From Nostoc sp. KVJ3 (GTDB lineage: Bacteria; Cyanobacteriota; Cyanobacteriia; Cyanobacteriales; Nostocaceae), in assembly GCF_026127265.1 (NCBI RefSeq), contig NZ_WWFG01000006.1:62001-126000 (forward strand): a stretch of 64,000 nt of DNA. Direction: 5' to 3'. Under the pieces are notes generated by a model. The model ran no database searches, was not told where the DNA came from, and saw nothing but the letters and a program-made list of their open reading frames with translations. This document shows positions 18,054 through 26,600 of the stretch, piece by piece. Position 1 is the first letter of the stretch. Each line of letters starts with the position of its first letter. The position numbers were made by a program, and so were the translations under genes.

Positions 18054-19013
18054 TCACTTAAGAGATGTAGTAGTTGGGTTCTTGGCAAAAATAGTTTTTG
18101 CCATCTCTAAAAGCCCAGAGACATTGGCTTCTACCGGATTGTCCAGGATTTTGAAGCCATTCTTTTCTAACAACTTTTTGAATCCTGGTAAAAGGCAACC
18201 TCCACCAATCGCCCAGATTTCATCCCCCTGATGCTTGGCATCCAGTGTCAGATTCACCACTTTCTTCAAGTATTTTTCATACCAATCTTTTAAAGAAGCA
18301 CTGTATATATCTTTGATATCGATGTCACGGCTGTATCGGGTATGCCCCATTTCCAGACAAAATCGGATTTTGGATGGGTCTCCGATTTTTCCCCCATTTA
18401 AATGTTTCATTTTTTGGGAGATATCATCGATGAGAACTTCCACACCGATGGGGTAGGCGGTGTGAACTTCTCGTTGACCCCGGTTGTAACGAGAATACAG
18501 GGTTGTTCCATTGCCAAAGTCTAAAATGGTTAATTTTTTCGGTAGTGGATGCCCAAACAATGCACCCATACCCTCTAGTACAACTTTCAGCACTTCTACT
18601 TTTACTTCTGATTGTTTGCCAGCAAGTATTGGCTGATATTCTCCATTGAGTACTTTTTGTAGTTCTGATGCCAGAGCAACATCATGTAAACTGACGACTA
18701 ATTTTAAGTGCCAAGCCTTACGGTGTGGTAGATGTGCTAATGCACCCAATAAAGTCAATAATGCGTTGTTGACTTTATTTTCATTATTGTCTGTGTTGCG
18801 GTCAAAATAATTCCCTGTCCGGTAAGCTGACTCTCCAACAGTATAAGCACTACCGTTAAAAACTACACGTCCTGGAACATCTTCCATCTCGGCATTAGTT
18901 ATATAGCTTGGCACACGAACTACTTCAAAGCCATCGACTAAAAGTTTTAGGCTTCCATAACCGTTATCGAAACCCGCAGGAAAAATTTTTTGCAACGTGT
19001 GAATGTTTGACAT
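18054..19013 (-). CDS. parM: ParM/StbA-like plasmid actin (type II partition ATPase)
   Basis: 319 residues with the actin-fold signatures: phosphate-1 loop AGFDNGYGSLK near residues 14-24, phosphate-2 loop LTILDFGNGTTLYS at about 163-176, and an adenosine-loop IGGGCLLPGF near 270. ParM polymers push plasmid copies apart by binding ParR-coated centromeres. The gene is followed by the small partner gene and preceded by a repeat-rich AT region that may be the centromere. A ParA system lies just upstream, so the replicon seems to carry two partition loci. Confidence 0.88.
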   Translation of the reverse strand: MSNIHTLQKIFPAGFDNGYGSLKLLVDGFEVVRVPSYITNAEMEDVPGRVVFNGSAYTVGESAYRTGNYFDRNTDNNENKVNNALLTLLGALAHLPHRKAWHLKLVVSLHDVALASELQKVLNGEYQPILAGKQSEVKVEVLKVVLEGMGALFGHPLPKKLTILDFGNGTTLYSRYNRGQREVHTAYPIGVEVLIDDISQKMKHLNGGKIGDPSKIRFCLEMGHTRYSRDIDIKDIYSASLKDWYEKYLKKVVNLTLDAKHQGDEIWAIGGGCLLPGFKKLLEKNGFKILDNPVEANVSGLLEMAKTIFAKNPTTTSLK

Positions 19014-19140
19014 AAAGACAAAGGTAATACACTTTAATTTGTAAAAGTTATCTGTTCAGGTAATTTGGGGGAGCAGGGGAGAGAAGAATAAAATAACTCC
19101 CCCTTTTTTTCCTAATCTCAAGAGCTTATCATAACCCCTT

Positions 19141-19280
19141 GGGGGCTAAATGGGGTACAAAATGTGAACTAGCCAAATATACCCCATATAGCACCTATAT
19201 ATGTCCTATATAGGGGTCAAAATATCACTAAAGTCCCTAACTATTGTTGGGGTATATATAGCCCCTGTATAACCCCCATC
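19141..19280. repeat. Candidate parC-like region: GGGGT/ACCCC boxes with TATATA spacers
   Basis: Boxes TGGGGTA (19151), ATACCCCA (about 19189), TAGGGGTC (19211), TGGGGTATATATAGCCCC (about 19249) and AACCCCC (19271) alternate in orientation and are separated by TATATA runs, starting about 130 bases upstream of the ParM-like gene. Clustered inverted and direct boxes at this position suit a centromere or operator for the ParM partner. Function is inferred. Confidence 0.5.
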
Positions 19281-19627
19281 AAGAATTTCTGAAATCTTTT
19301 TTATCAACGTAGCAGAAATTAAATTAGATCATCGTTGACCATTTTTTGAATTCAAAATTCAAAATTCTGTTAGGAAGAATAAGAATAATTTTGAATTAAT
19401 TATCCTTCGAGTCAAAGCCCCCAGCGATTGTCTTTAATTTTGAATTCCCCGAAGGGGTTGAATGCTTGATTTATACTTTAGTGTCAATTTTAGTGTCAAT
19501 CTTTCTCCGGCTGTTTCACTAATTGCAGTTTGGTTGCGTTGCGGGTTGACAACTTTTGGCAACTGTTTAAATGGACGCTGGGTAGATTTCACTAATACCT
19601 TGCTTTGCTTAAAGGCTAGAAATAAAA
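19281..19627. other. AT-rich spacer with short repeats and a hairpin
   Basis: No supported gene. It contains repeated AATTCAAAATTCAAAATTC, a motif frequent in Nostoc spacers, and the hairpin CCCCGAAGGGG at about 19447-19457. GTGTCAATTTTAGTGTCAAT near 19479 is a short direct repeat. Confidence 0.4.
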
Positions 19628-19671
19628 GACTTCAGAATTTTGCATACGCAAAAATATGAAATTCCAGTTTT
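19628..19671 (-). repeat. Inverted partial copy of the 110-bp repeat on the far side of the ParA operon
   Basis: CAGAATTTTGCATACGCAAAA is the reverse complement of the conserved start of the 110-bp repeats at 20961-21580, including the near-palindrome TTTTGCGTATGCAAAA. It lies immediately downstream of the last gene of the ParA operon. Copies on both sides of a par operon suggest binding sites for its DNA-binding protein (inference). Confidence 0.7.
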
Positions 19672-20259
19672 TCATCTATCTGATTTACTAGATTTTTGCT
19701 TTTTCAGCCATGTTCCTAATAGTTCTTCTACTAAATCGCTTACAGGGCGAGGTGTTCGCTTTCTCAATTCTTTTCTTTCCTCTGCTAAGACATCTTGAAC
19801 TTCTAATAACATATCCAAAGGAATATATGCAGAAATTTGAGTATAGTCGGGATTGCTCCGACGACCAGCAGGTCGTCCTGGCCCACGCTTTTCATCTTGA
19901 GGTACAGTTTTATTTTTGTGAGGCAGGTTGCTTTTTGTTTTCTTTGCTACAACTGGTTGAAGCTTCGTTGCCTCTGGTATCTCTTTCAAGCCTTTCTCTA
20001 TTTTGCCTGTTACATCTGTTTGTAATAAACTAGCTTGTTCTATTTCTTGCTCTTGAAGTAATTCTTGTGGTTCAGGTAATTCTTGTGGTTCAGGTACTTC
20101 TTGTGGTTCAAGTACTTCTTGTGGTTCAAGTACTTCTTGTGGTTCAAGTACTTCTTGTGCTTCGAGCGATTTTTGCGGTTCAAGTGGTTCTTCTGTACGC
20201 TGTTCTCGCAATGCTCGAAGGCTTGCAAAGCGACCACCTGCTGGTTTTTCTTGCGTCAT
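19672..20259 (-). CDS. ParA partner protein with EPQEVL repeats and a C-terminal RHH/HTH-like domain
   Basis: 195 residues in three parts: a short basic N terminus; residues about 28-70 made of tandem six-residue repeats (EPQEVL and variants); and a basic linker DEKRGPGRPAGRRSNPDY leading to a C-terminal domain ISAYIPLDMLLEVQDVLAEE with the look of a ribbon-helix-helix antitoxin/ParG-like fold. Its start overlaps the ParA stop. It is most likely the centromere-binding partner (ParB/ParG type) of a class Ib ParA. The repeat may vary in length between strains. Confidence 0.75.
   Translation of the reverse strand: MTQEKPAGGRFASLRALREQRTEEPLEPQKSLEAQEVLEPQEVLEPQEVLEPQEVPEPQELPEPQELLQEQEIEQASLLQTDVTGKIEKGLKEIPEATKLQPVVAKKTKSNLPHKNKTVPQDEKRGPGRPAGRRSNPDYTQISAYIPLDMLLEVQDVLAEERKELRKRTPRPVSDLVEELLGTWLKKQKSSKSDR
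20080..20166. repeat. 18-bp tandem repeat inside the ParA partner gene
   Basis: TACTTCTTGTGGTTCAAG and close variants repeat head to tail about five times with an 18-base period, encoding EPQEVL on the reverse strand. A whole-codon period keeps the frame when copies are gained or lost. Confidence 0.85.
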
Positions 20260-20849
20260 TAGACCATTATCTCCTTTCCAAGTTCTTCATACCCAGCCCA
20301 AGCAGCATCTGCTCTTGGGTCAGGGTAATCTTTGACGATAACACCCTCTAAAGGCGCTCTTTCAAAAGCTACTAGGCGCTTAATTTCAGCTTTAAAAATA
20401 GGAATATTTTCAGCTAAAAGCATTTCTTTTGCCTCCTTCCCAGACTGGCTTGGTGGTGGTGGAACCATCGTTAGTAAAACTTTAAAATTGGATTTCATCT
20501 GGTGCAAGATTTCAATTGTTCTTAAAAGAGCATCCAAATCTAAAGCTTTTGGTGTCGTTGGCAAGATAAGAAGATCACAAGAGTCAGCTAGCTCTTCAAG
20601 GTCTTCTTTGGTTGGTCGGGCTTGGGTGTCAATTATAATATGCTCAAACTGACGAATATATTTAGGCATCTGAATATCAGTGACTACCTTGAATGGTAGT
20701 TTCCCTGGTGCAGCCCATGTCATAGCAGAACGGTTCTGATCACCATCAACAAGTAAAGCTGCCCCCTTTCGGTTTAAATAAGCTGCTAAGTGAACAGCCG
20801 TTGTTGTCTTGCCTACTCCACCTTTGAAACTAGCTACTGTAATAATCAC
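20259..20849 (-). CDS. parA: ParA family partition ATPase
   Basis: 196 residues with a deviant Walker A, KGGVGKTT at residues 9-16, LLVDGDQNRSA (motif with the catalytic Asp) and HIIIDTQARPT. The short length without an N-terminal HTH marks a class Ib plasmid ParA. It separates plasmid copies by a nucleoid-bound gradient together with its partner, encoded in the overlapping gene downstream. The upstream region carries the 110-bp repeat array, probably its centromere and regulatory region. Confidence 0.93.
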   Translation of the reverse strand: MIITVASFKGGVGKTTTAVHLAAYLNRKGAALLVDGDQNRSAMTWAAPGKLPFKVVTDIQMPKYIRQFEHIIIDTQARPTKEDLEELADSCDLLILPTTPKALDLDALLRTIEILHQMKSNFKVLLTMVPPPPSQSGKEAKEMLLAENIPIFKAEIKRLVAFERAPLEGVIVKDYPDPRADAAWAGYEELGKEIMV

Positions 20850-20960
20850 TATTGGTTCCTTTTGCTGAATTAGAGCTTAGACTTATAGCGTATGTTAGCG
20901 AAATAGTGAAATTATACAACTTTAAAAATTTAGTTTTTCATAGTTTCAGCATTTTGTAGT

Positions 20961-21580
20961 TTCGCGTATGCAAAATTCTGGTATAGCGAAACTCTGAAAA
21001 ATCGAAACTCTATATTGCTGGAATGTCGTTATAGGGTTTTCTCAAGCCGAGGTTACACAATGATGTTATTTTCGCGTATGCAAAATTCTGATATAGTGAA
21101 ACTCTGAAAAATCGAAACTCTATATTGCTGGAATGTCGTTATAGGGTTTTCTCAAGCCGAGGTTACACAATGATGTTATTTTCGCGTATGCAAAATTCTG
21201 ATATAGTGAAACTCTGAAAAATCGAAACTCTATATTGCTGGAATGTCGTTATAGGGTTTTCTCAAGCCGAGGTTACACAATGATGTTATTTTCGCGTATG
21301 CAAAATTCTGGTATAGCGAAACTCTGAAAAATCGAAACTCCATATTGCTGGAATGTCGTTATAGGGTTTTCTCAAGCCGAGGTTACACAATGATGTTATT
21401 TTCGCGTATGCAAAATTCTGGTATAGCGAAACTCTGAAAAATCGAAACTCCATATTGCTGGAATGTCGTTATAGGGTTTTCTCAAGCCGAGGTTACACAA
21501 TGATGTTATTTTCGCGTATGCAAAATTCTGGTATAGCGAAACTCTGAAAAATCGAAACTCCATATTGCTGGAATGCCATT
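20961..21580. repeat. 110-bp tandem repeat array, 5.6 copies, upstream of parA
   Basis: Units start at 20961, 21071, 21181, 21291, 21401 and 21511, exactly 110 bases apart; the sixth breaks off near 21577. Each begins TTCGCGTATGCAAAATTCTG and contains GCGAAACTCTGAAAAATCG followed by a second GAAACTC. Units differ by only a few bases (GGTATAGC against GATATAGT; CTCTATATT against CTCCATATT). Shorter related boxes (GCGAAATAGTGAAATTATAC) lie between the array and the parA start. Best explanation: partition/incompatibility site of the ParA system; an iteron-type origin is the alternative. Confidence 0.95.
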
Positions 21581-21616
21581 TTTGCAAAAAAATTTATATA
21601 AGCTCACACACAAGAT

Positions 21617-21642
21617 CGCGGTAAGCCGTTGTCAGCTTACCG
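21617..21642. terminator. Hairpin GCGGTAAGC/GCTTACCGC
   Basis: Perfect 9-bp arms with an 8-base loop, about 135 bases after the end of the helicase gene on the reverse strand and just beyond the repeat array. There is no clear U-tract. It may end helicase transcription before it enters the par region. Confidence 0.5.
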
Positions 21643-21777
21643 CAGAATTCACCTATTCCATATTCCAACCATCAAACAGATTAGGCTGATCTATTCCGTA
21701 CTGCCTCTGTACCAGCCGCCTTAGTTCTGCCACCGAGTTAGCCGCAGATTAAATGCCTGGGTCTTTGAAGTTGGGAA

Positions 21778-22191
21778 TTATCCCAATATTCCAATCACAG
21801 CCGCTAGAATAGCTGGGGCTTTGTCTGAAACCGGAATGAATACTCGCTTTTTCCACTTGATGATCTCGGTGAAGCAACCTACAGCTAAGAGTCGCTCTGC
21901 CAGTGAGATAGCATTAACGAGTTCTATGCGAGGTTCTGTGGCAATGTAAGAACGCCGTAAAGTTACGCCACCCGGTAACTGCTGGGAATAGCCTTCTAGC
22001 ACTAAAGAGACTAACTCCTGTGGGCTTAACAGCTTGTTCTTGAGTCCGAGTTGTTCGCGCACGGTTTGAATGTCGTGAGCATTCACCACGCGACCGAGAA
22101 TCTTTTGTCCATCGCTGGTTTGCAAGCGGAATACTCGACTACTGTGCTGTGGCAGGATTTTCCAGATAGGCAATAGAATACCAGTCACCAA
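21778..22191 (-). CDS. C-terminal part of the IS-interrupted methyltransferase/strawberry-notch helicase
   Basis: 137 residues from a chance TTG. The coding frame really extends to the IS at 22228. It contains TGILLPIWKILP and RVFRLQTSDGQKILGRVV, a segment found at the C terminus of bacterial methylase-helicase proteins. Removing the IS4 element and one 11-bp duplication gives ...VETLPKFTTDYLHLVTGILL in one frame with the gene at 23628-27485. Cut off from the rest, it is unlikely to function alone. Confidence 0.8.
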   Translation of the reverse strand: MVTGILLPIWKILPQHSSRVFRLQTSDGQKILGRVVNAHDIQTVREQLGLKNKLLSPQELVSLVLEGYSQQLPGGVTLRRSYIATEPRIELVNAISLAERLLAVGCFTEIIKWKKRVFIPVSDKAPAILAAVIGILG

Positions 22192-22227
22192 ATGCAGGTA
22201 ATCGGTTGTGAACTTGGGCAGTGTCTC

Positions 22228-23643
22228 ATTGGTGTCAAGTTAAGAAAGATAGATGGCTGTCAAGAGTGGGCAAATCAATGGTAAAAGTCCATTAACACCC
22301 CTGTGTTGAAAAAGCCATGAGTAAACCACGGAAAAAGCAAGGGAATCCAGATTTTCGCCATCGAGTCAGCGTACCTGCCCCAGCCAGCCAAGAGATAGAA
22401 TCACGACTGTTTGAACTAGTCAGCCCAGGTACATTTGCTAACCTCAAAGGGGTAAAAGACAAAGAACGGAGCTTGCGTTCACGAGTACTGACCTTGCCAG
22501 TAATGGCAGCAATAGTATTGAGTATAGTGTATCGACAAATACAGCATCTCACAGATGTATTGCGATCGCTAGAAATAGAGGGATTAATGTGGGTGAAAGC
22601 AACAAAAGTGAGTAAGCAAGCGTTGTCACAAAGACTCAATAGTTTGCCGGCTACACTATTTGCGAAATTATTCGAGCAAGTGATAGAGCGTCTGGCAGTG
22701 AAAAGGAGCGTAAGAGAATTAGCCCCAGCTTGGTCATCAGTAGCACAAAGATTTACCGCTATCTGGATTGCAGATGCCTCAACACTCGAAGCAATGAAAA
22801 AACACTTCGGACAACTGCAAGAAAAAACAGGTACGGTGTTGGCAGGAAAAATACTGATGGTTGTAGAAGCTTTCACTCACACTCCGGTAGCAATTTGGTA
22901 TGATGCTGATGCCAAAATGAATGAGACTCGTTGGTGGCAAGCACTGTTAGAACGTTTACCTGATGGTGGCTTACTGATAGTAGACATGGGATTTTATGGC
23001 TTTGAGTGGTTTGATTCTCTTACCGCAACTGGTAAGTATGTACTCACACGCCAGAAGAATTTGGTGACATATCGGGTAACACGTGTACTTTCTCAAGGCT
23101 CTCACTACAAAGATGAAATTATTCACATGGGATTGAATCACACTCACCCTTGCCACCATCCCATGCGCTTAGTATCAGTATTGTGGGGTAAGACTTGGTA
23201 TCATTACTTAACTAATGTTCTTGACCCACAACAACTTTCGGCACAAGAAGTTTGTGATTTATACCGACGACGTTGGCGGATTGAGGACGCATTTTTATTG
23301 ACTAAGCGATTGTTGGGCTTGTCCTATCTGTGGGTTGGTGGTACTAACGGTGTACAAATGCAAATATACGCTACTTGGATTTTCTACGCTGTTCTAAATG
23401 ACTTGTGTGCTGATGTAGCGATCGCTCTACGACAACCCATTGAACGTATTTCCGTAGAAATGGTGTTTCGCAGTTTATATTTTTTCCATCGCGCACGATC
23501 GCACAATTCACAACTACAACTGATTCCTTGGCTAGTTGAGCATCAACGTTCTATGGGTCTTGTGAAAGCTGTTCGTCAGCGACACCGACGCAACGCCGCC
23601 AGGTCGCTTGACATTTGGGCTTCTGCCTTAACTTGACACCAAT
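22228..23643 (+). mobile_element. IS4-family insertion sequence, complete, 1416 bp
   Basis: Perfect 17-bp terminal inverted repeats ATTGGTGTCAAGTTAAG at 22228-22244 and (inverted) 23627-23643, flanked by the 11-bp duplication GGCAGTGTCTC at 22217-22227 and 23644-23654. It encodes one intact transposase. Ends and duplication are intact, so insertion looks recent. It sits inside the methyltransferase-helicase gene. Confidence 0.95.
22317..23636 (+). CDS. IS4-family transposase
   Basis: 439 residues with a DDE catalytic domain: FTAIWIADASTLEAM (first D), LLIVDMGFYGFEWF (second D) and the IS4 signature YRRRWRIEDAFLLTKR (Y-R-E-K, third acidic residue). It fills almost the whole element and its frame is intact, so it is probably functional. 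Confidence 0.93.
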   Translation: MSKPRKKQGNPDFRHRVSVPAPASQEIESRLFELVSPGTFANLKGVKDKERSLRSRVLTLPVMAAIVLSIVYRQIQHLTDVLRSLEIEGLMWVKATKVSKQALSQRLNSLPATLFAKLFEQVIERLAVKRSVRELAPAWSSVAQRFTAIWIADASTLEAMKKHFGQLQEKTGTVLAGKILMVVEAFTHTPVAIWYDADAKMNETRWWQALLERLPDGGLLIVDMGFYGFEWFDSLTATGKYVLTRQKNLVTYRVTRVLSQGSHYKDEIIHMGLNHTHPCHHPMRLVSVLWGKTWYHYLTNVLDPQQLSAQEVCDLYRRRWRIEDAFLLTKRLLGLSYLWVGGTNGVQMQIYATWIFYAVLNDLCADVAIALRQPIERISVEMVFRSLYFFHRARSHNSQLQLIPWLVEHQRSMGLVKAVRQRHRRNAARSLDIWASALT

Positions 23644-26600
23644 GGCAGTGTCTCCACTTCAATAGACCACGTCGCAACAAACGTATCAGCCGAAACCTGC
23701 CGCCAAGTGGAAGAATTTAGCTGTTCCACTATGACACGAGTTTCTTTTTGTGGGCGGACGAGTAATACCCTTAGCACAACACCACCTTCAGCATCGAATA
23801 TACTATGCGTTGGAATTGTTACAGCCGCAATACCTTTTTCATTCACCATGAATCGCCCTTGGTACTTGTCGGCAAACTCAAGCATCTCATTAGCAGTTCT
23901 GATGTTGTTCCTCTGAACGCGCTCAATTTTCAAGTAGTTGGTTGTGCTATTTGTTTCAGGGTGTGTATAAACTGCCTCCTGGCTCTCAACAGTAAAGCGT
24001 TCAGCCCGGAGTGTCTCTACACCTATCTCGTAAACACCATTAGCGATCGCTGTTTCAATCTGCTGACTCAGCAACAATTCAAATCGCTCGAAAATGATGT
24101 TTTGCATATCAATTCGTAGAGCCAGCAGCCGATTGAGGAATTGCCGCAATGGGGGCAAGTCGATTTTCATGCCGCCTTCATGAGAGGTTAAGCTAAGTCC
24201 AGTCATTTGCTCGAACTTTCCTAAAGACATTTCATAAAATCGACCCTGATAAATCTGCTTAAACAACTCGTATAGTGCGTGTTGTGCATAGTTAGACTCC
24301 AGATTATCCTTAGCCTCAAATATCCCATTGCCACCCGTCTGCCGTTGACCACGAGTAAGAGCGCCCAAGCTATCCAGCCTTCGGGCAATGGTTGAGATAA
24401 AGCGGCGTTCACCTATAACGTTAGTGGTAACAGGTCTGAACACGGGTGCTGATGCTTGGTTTGTGCGGTGCGATCGTCCAAGCCCTTGAATTGCGTTGTC
24501 TGCCCTCCAGCCGGCTTCTAAAAGATAGTGTGATCGCCTTTTACGATTCACAGCGTTGAGGTCAGCATGATAACTTCTGCCTGTCCCACCAGCGTCACTG
24601 AAAATGAGGATTTGTTTGTCACCCTGCATAAACGCAGCAGTTTCAGCAATATTCGCGCCACTACCCCGTGAATCAACGAACAAACGCCCCGAATCATCTT
24701 TCAGAACTCGCTTGCTACGACCTGTAACTTCAGCCACTTGCTTGTTACCGAAGTGCCACAGCAATTGTTCTAATGCGCCGGGGATGGGATCAAGGCTGGT
24801 GAGTTTGTCTACTAAGGCATCTCTCAAGGTTACAGCTTCTTGGGAAATAACTGGAGAACCATCGGCATCAAAGACTGGCTCGGATCTTTCTTCTCCATCC
24901 TCGCCAGAATGAATGGAATGCAGATGAATCGGAAAAGCACTCATCAAATAATCCATAACATATTCCCGTGGAGTCAGATCAAGATTGAGATCCTTCCATT
25001 CCGAAGCCGGAACTTCATCAAGTCGTCGTTTCAAAAGTTCTTCATTAGTCGAAACTATTTGAATGACAACTGCAAGACCAAGGACTAGATCCTGCTCAAT
25101 TGCTTTGATCAGGGTAGGGCATTTCATCCCAGTCAACAGATGATTGAAGAATCTTTGCTTGTGCGACTCGAACTGAGACACCGCGCTCATCTTTGCAGCA
25201 CGGTTGTAAGTCTTGGAACCAGAGATATTACAAGCTTCCAGGGCTTTGTCTAAATTATGGTGAATAACTTGAAAAGCATCAGAATAGCTGTTATAACTCC
25301 GTTCCTGCGTCGGCGTTAACTCAATTTCGAGAGTCTGGTACTCAACTCCCTCGAATGAAAGACTCCGCGCCAAATACAGACCCAATGCTTTCAAATCCCT
25401 AGCAACAACCTCCATCGCTGCAATACCACCGCCCTCAATGGATTCTACAAAATCCTCACGGGAGGTAAACGGGAAATCTCCAGTCTGCCAAAGCCCCAGG
25501 CGATTGGCGTATGAGAGATTTGAGACTTTAGTTGCACCAGTCGCAGAGACATAGACAACCCGTGCCTGCGGTAATGCGTTTTGCAACCTCAGCCCAACAA
25601 TACCTTGCTGGGATGCTGCAACCATGCCCAGTTTGCCCTCTTGCGCCATTGCGTTACCCATCACGTGACACTCATCAAATGCGATCGCTCCCTCAAAGTC
25701 CTTGCCTGCCCACTCAACGATTTGCTTAAGCCGACTTTTACCATTCTTTTGAGAACGTAGGGTTGAGTAGGTGCAGAATAGGATGCCTTGGGTGAAGGGA
25801 ATTGGATCGCCAAGTTTGATGTTGCTCAGGTCGATGATATCGCGCTCAGTACCACCCAGCGCACACCAATCTCTACGTGCATCTTCAATTAGGGCAGAAC
25901 TTTTAGATACCCAGATTGCTTTTTGCCGCCCCTGACACCAGTTGTCGAGGATGATTCCTGCACATTGTCTACCCTTACCAGCACCTGTCCCATCGCCAAG
26001 AAACCAGCCACGGCGAAATCTAACGGCGTTTTCTTCGCCAGTCGCCGCAACAGTCACGTTATCCCACGAATCATCCACAATATAAGACCCAGACAGAAAT
26101 TCACAGTGCGCCTGACCTGCGTAAATAACGCTTTCAAGTTGTGCCTCTGACAACAAACCTTGTGTGATGATGTTCCGTGGGAGATGTGGTTTGTAAGTTG
26201 GAGCCGGTGGTGAGACAAGTGCTAAGGCTGCACTTTCGCAAAGCAATGAGGGATGAGGTAAAGCGTCCTTGATTCGGATTCGCTGTGGGCGATAGGTTTC
26301 GTATAGGGTATCTTTCAAACCCTCACTAGCCGTCCACTCGATAACCTCATACTCCAACACTACTATGTCGTCTGGAAGAAAGGAAACTGTTTCTGGTTGT
26401 GCAACTGTAGTACGTTTTGGCAATTGAACAACAATTGCCTTCGCAGCAGCTTTGACTTCTTCTGAGCGTTCCCACGGAGATCGCTCAGGTAATTGCTCAA
26501 TCAACGCCAGCAGTTCGGGTAAGTCCAAGGTTTCGGGAATACAGGGGATGTCGCCGGGATTATCAGCCGGAACCTTGTCAAATACCGTAATCCGGGTTTC

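Noticed and set aside
19462..19659. 65-aa forward frame between parM and the ParA operon
   Set aside because: No ribosome site, odd composition, and it runs into the repeat core; looks accidental.
20040..20351. Frames on both strands across the EPQEVL repeat
   Set aside because: The 18-base repeat is open in several frames; only the frame overlapping parA encodes a sensible protein.
20961..21580. CRISPR array
   Set aside because: The whole 110-base unit is repeated with almost no variation; there are no short repeats alternating with unique spacers and no cas genes.
21396..21587. Small gene within the repeat array
   Set aside because: The frame is open only because the repeat is; the protein is a repetition without a start signal.
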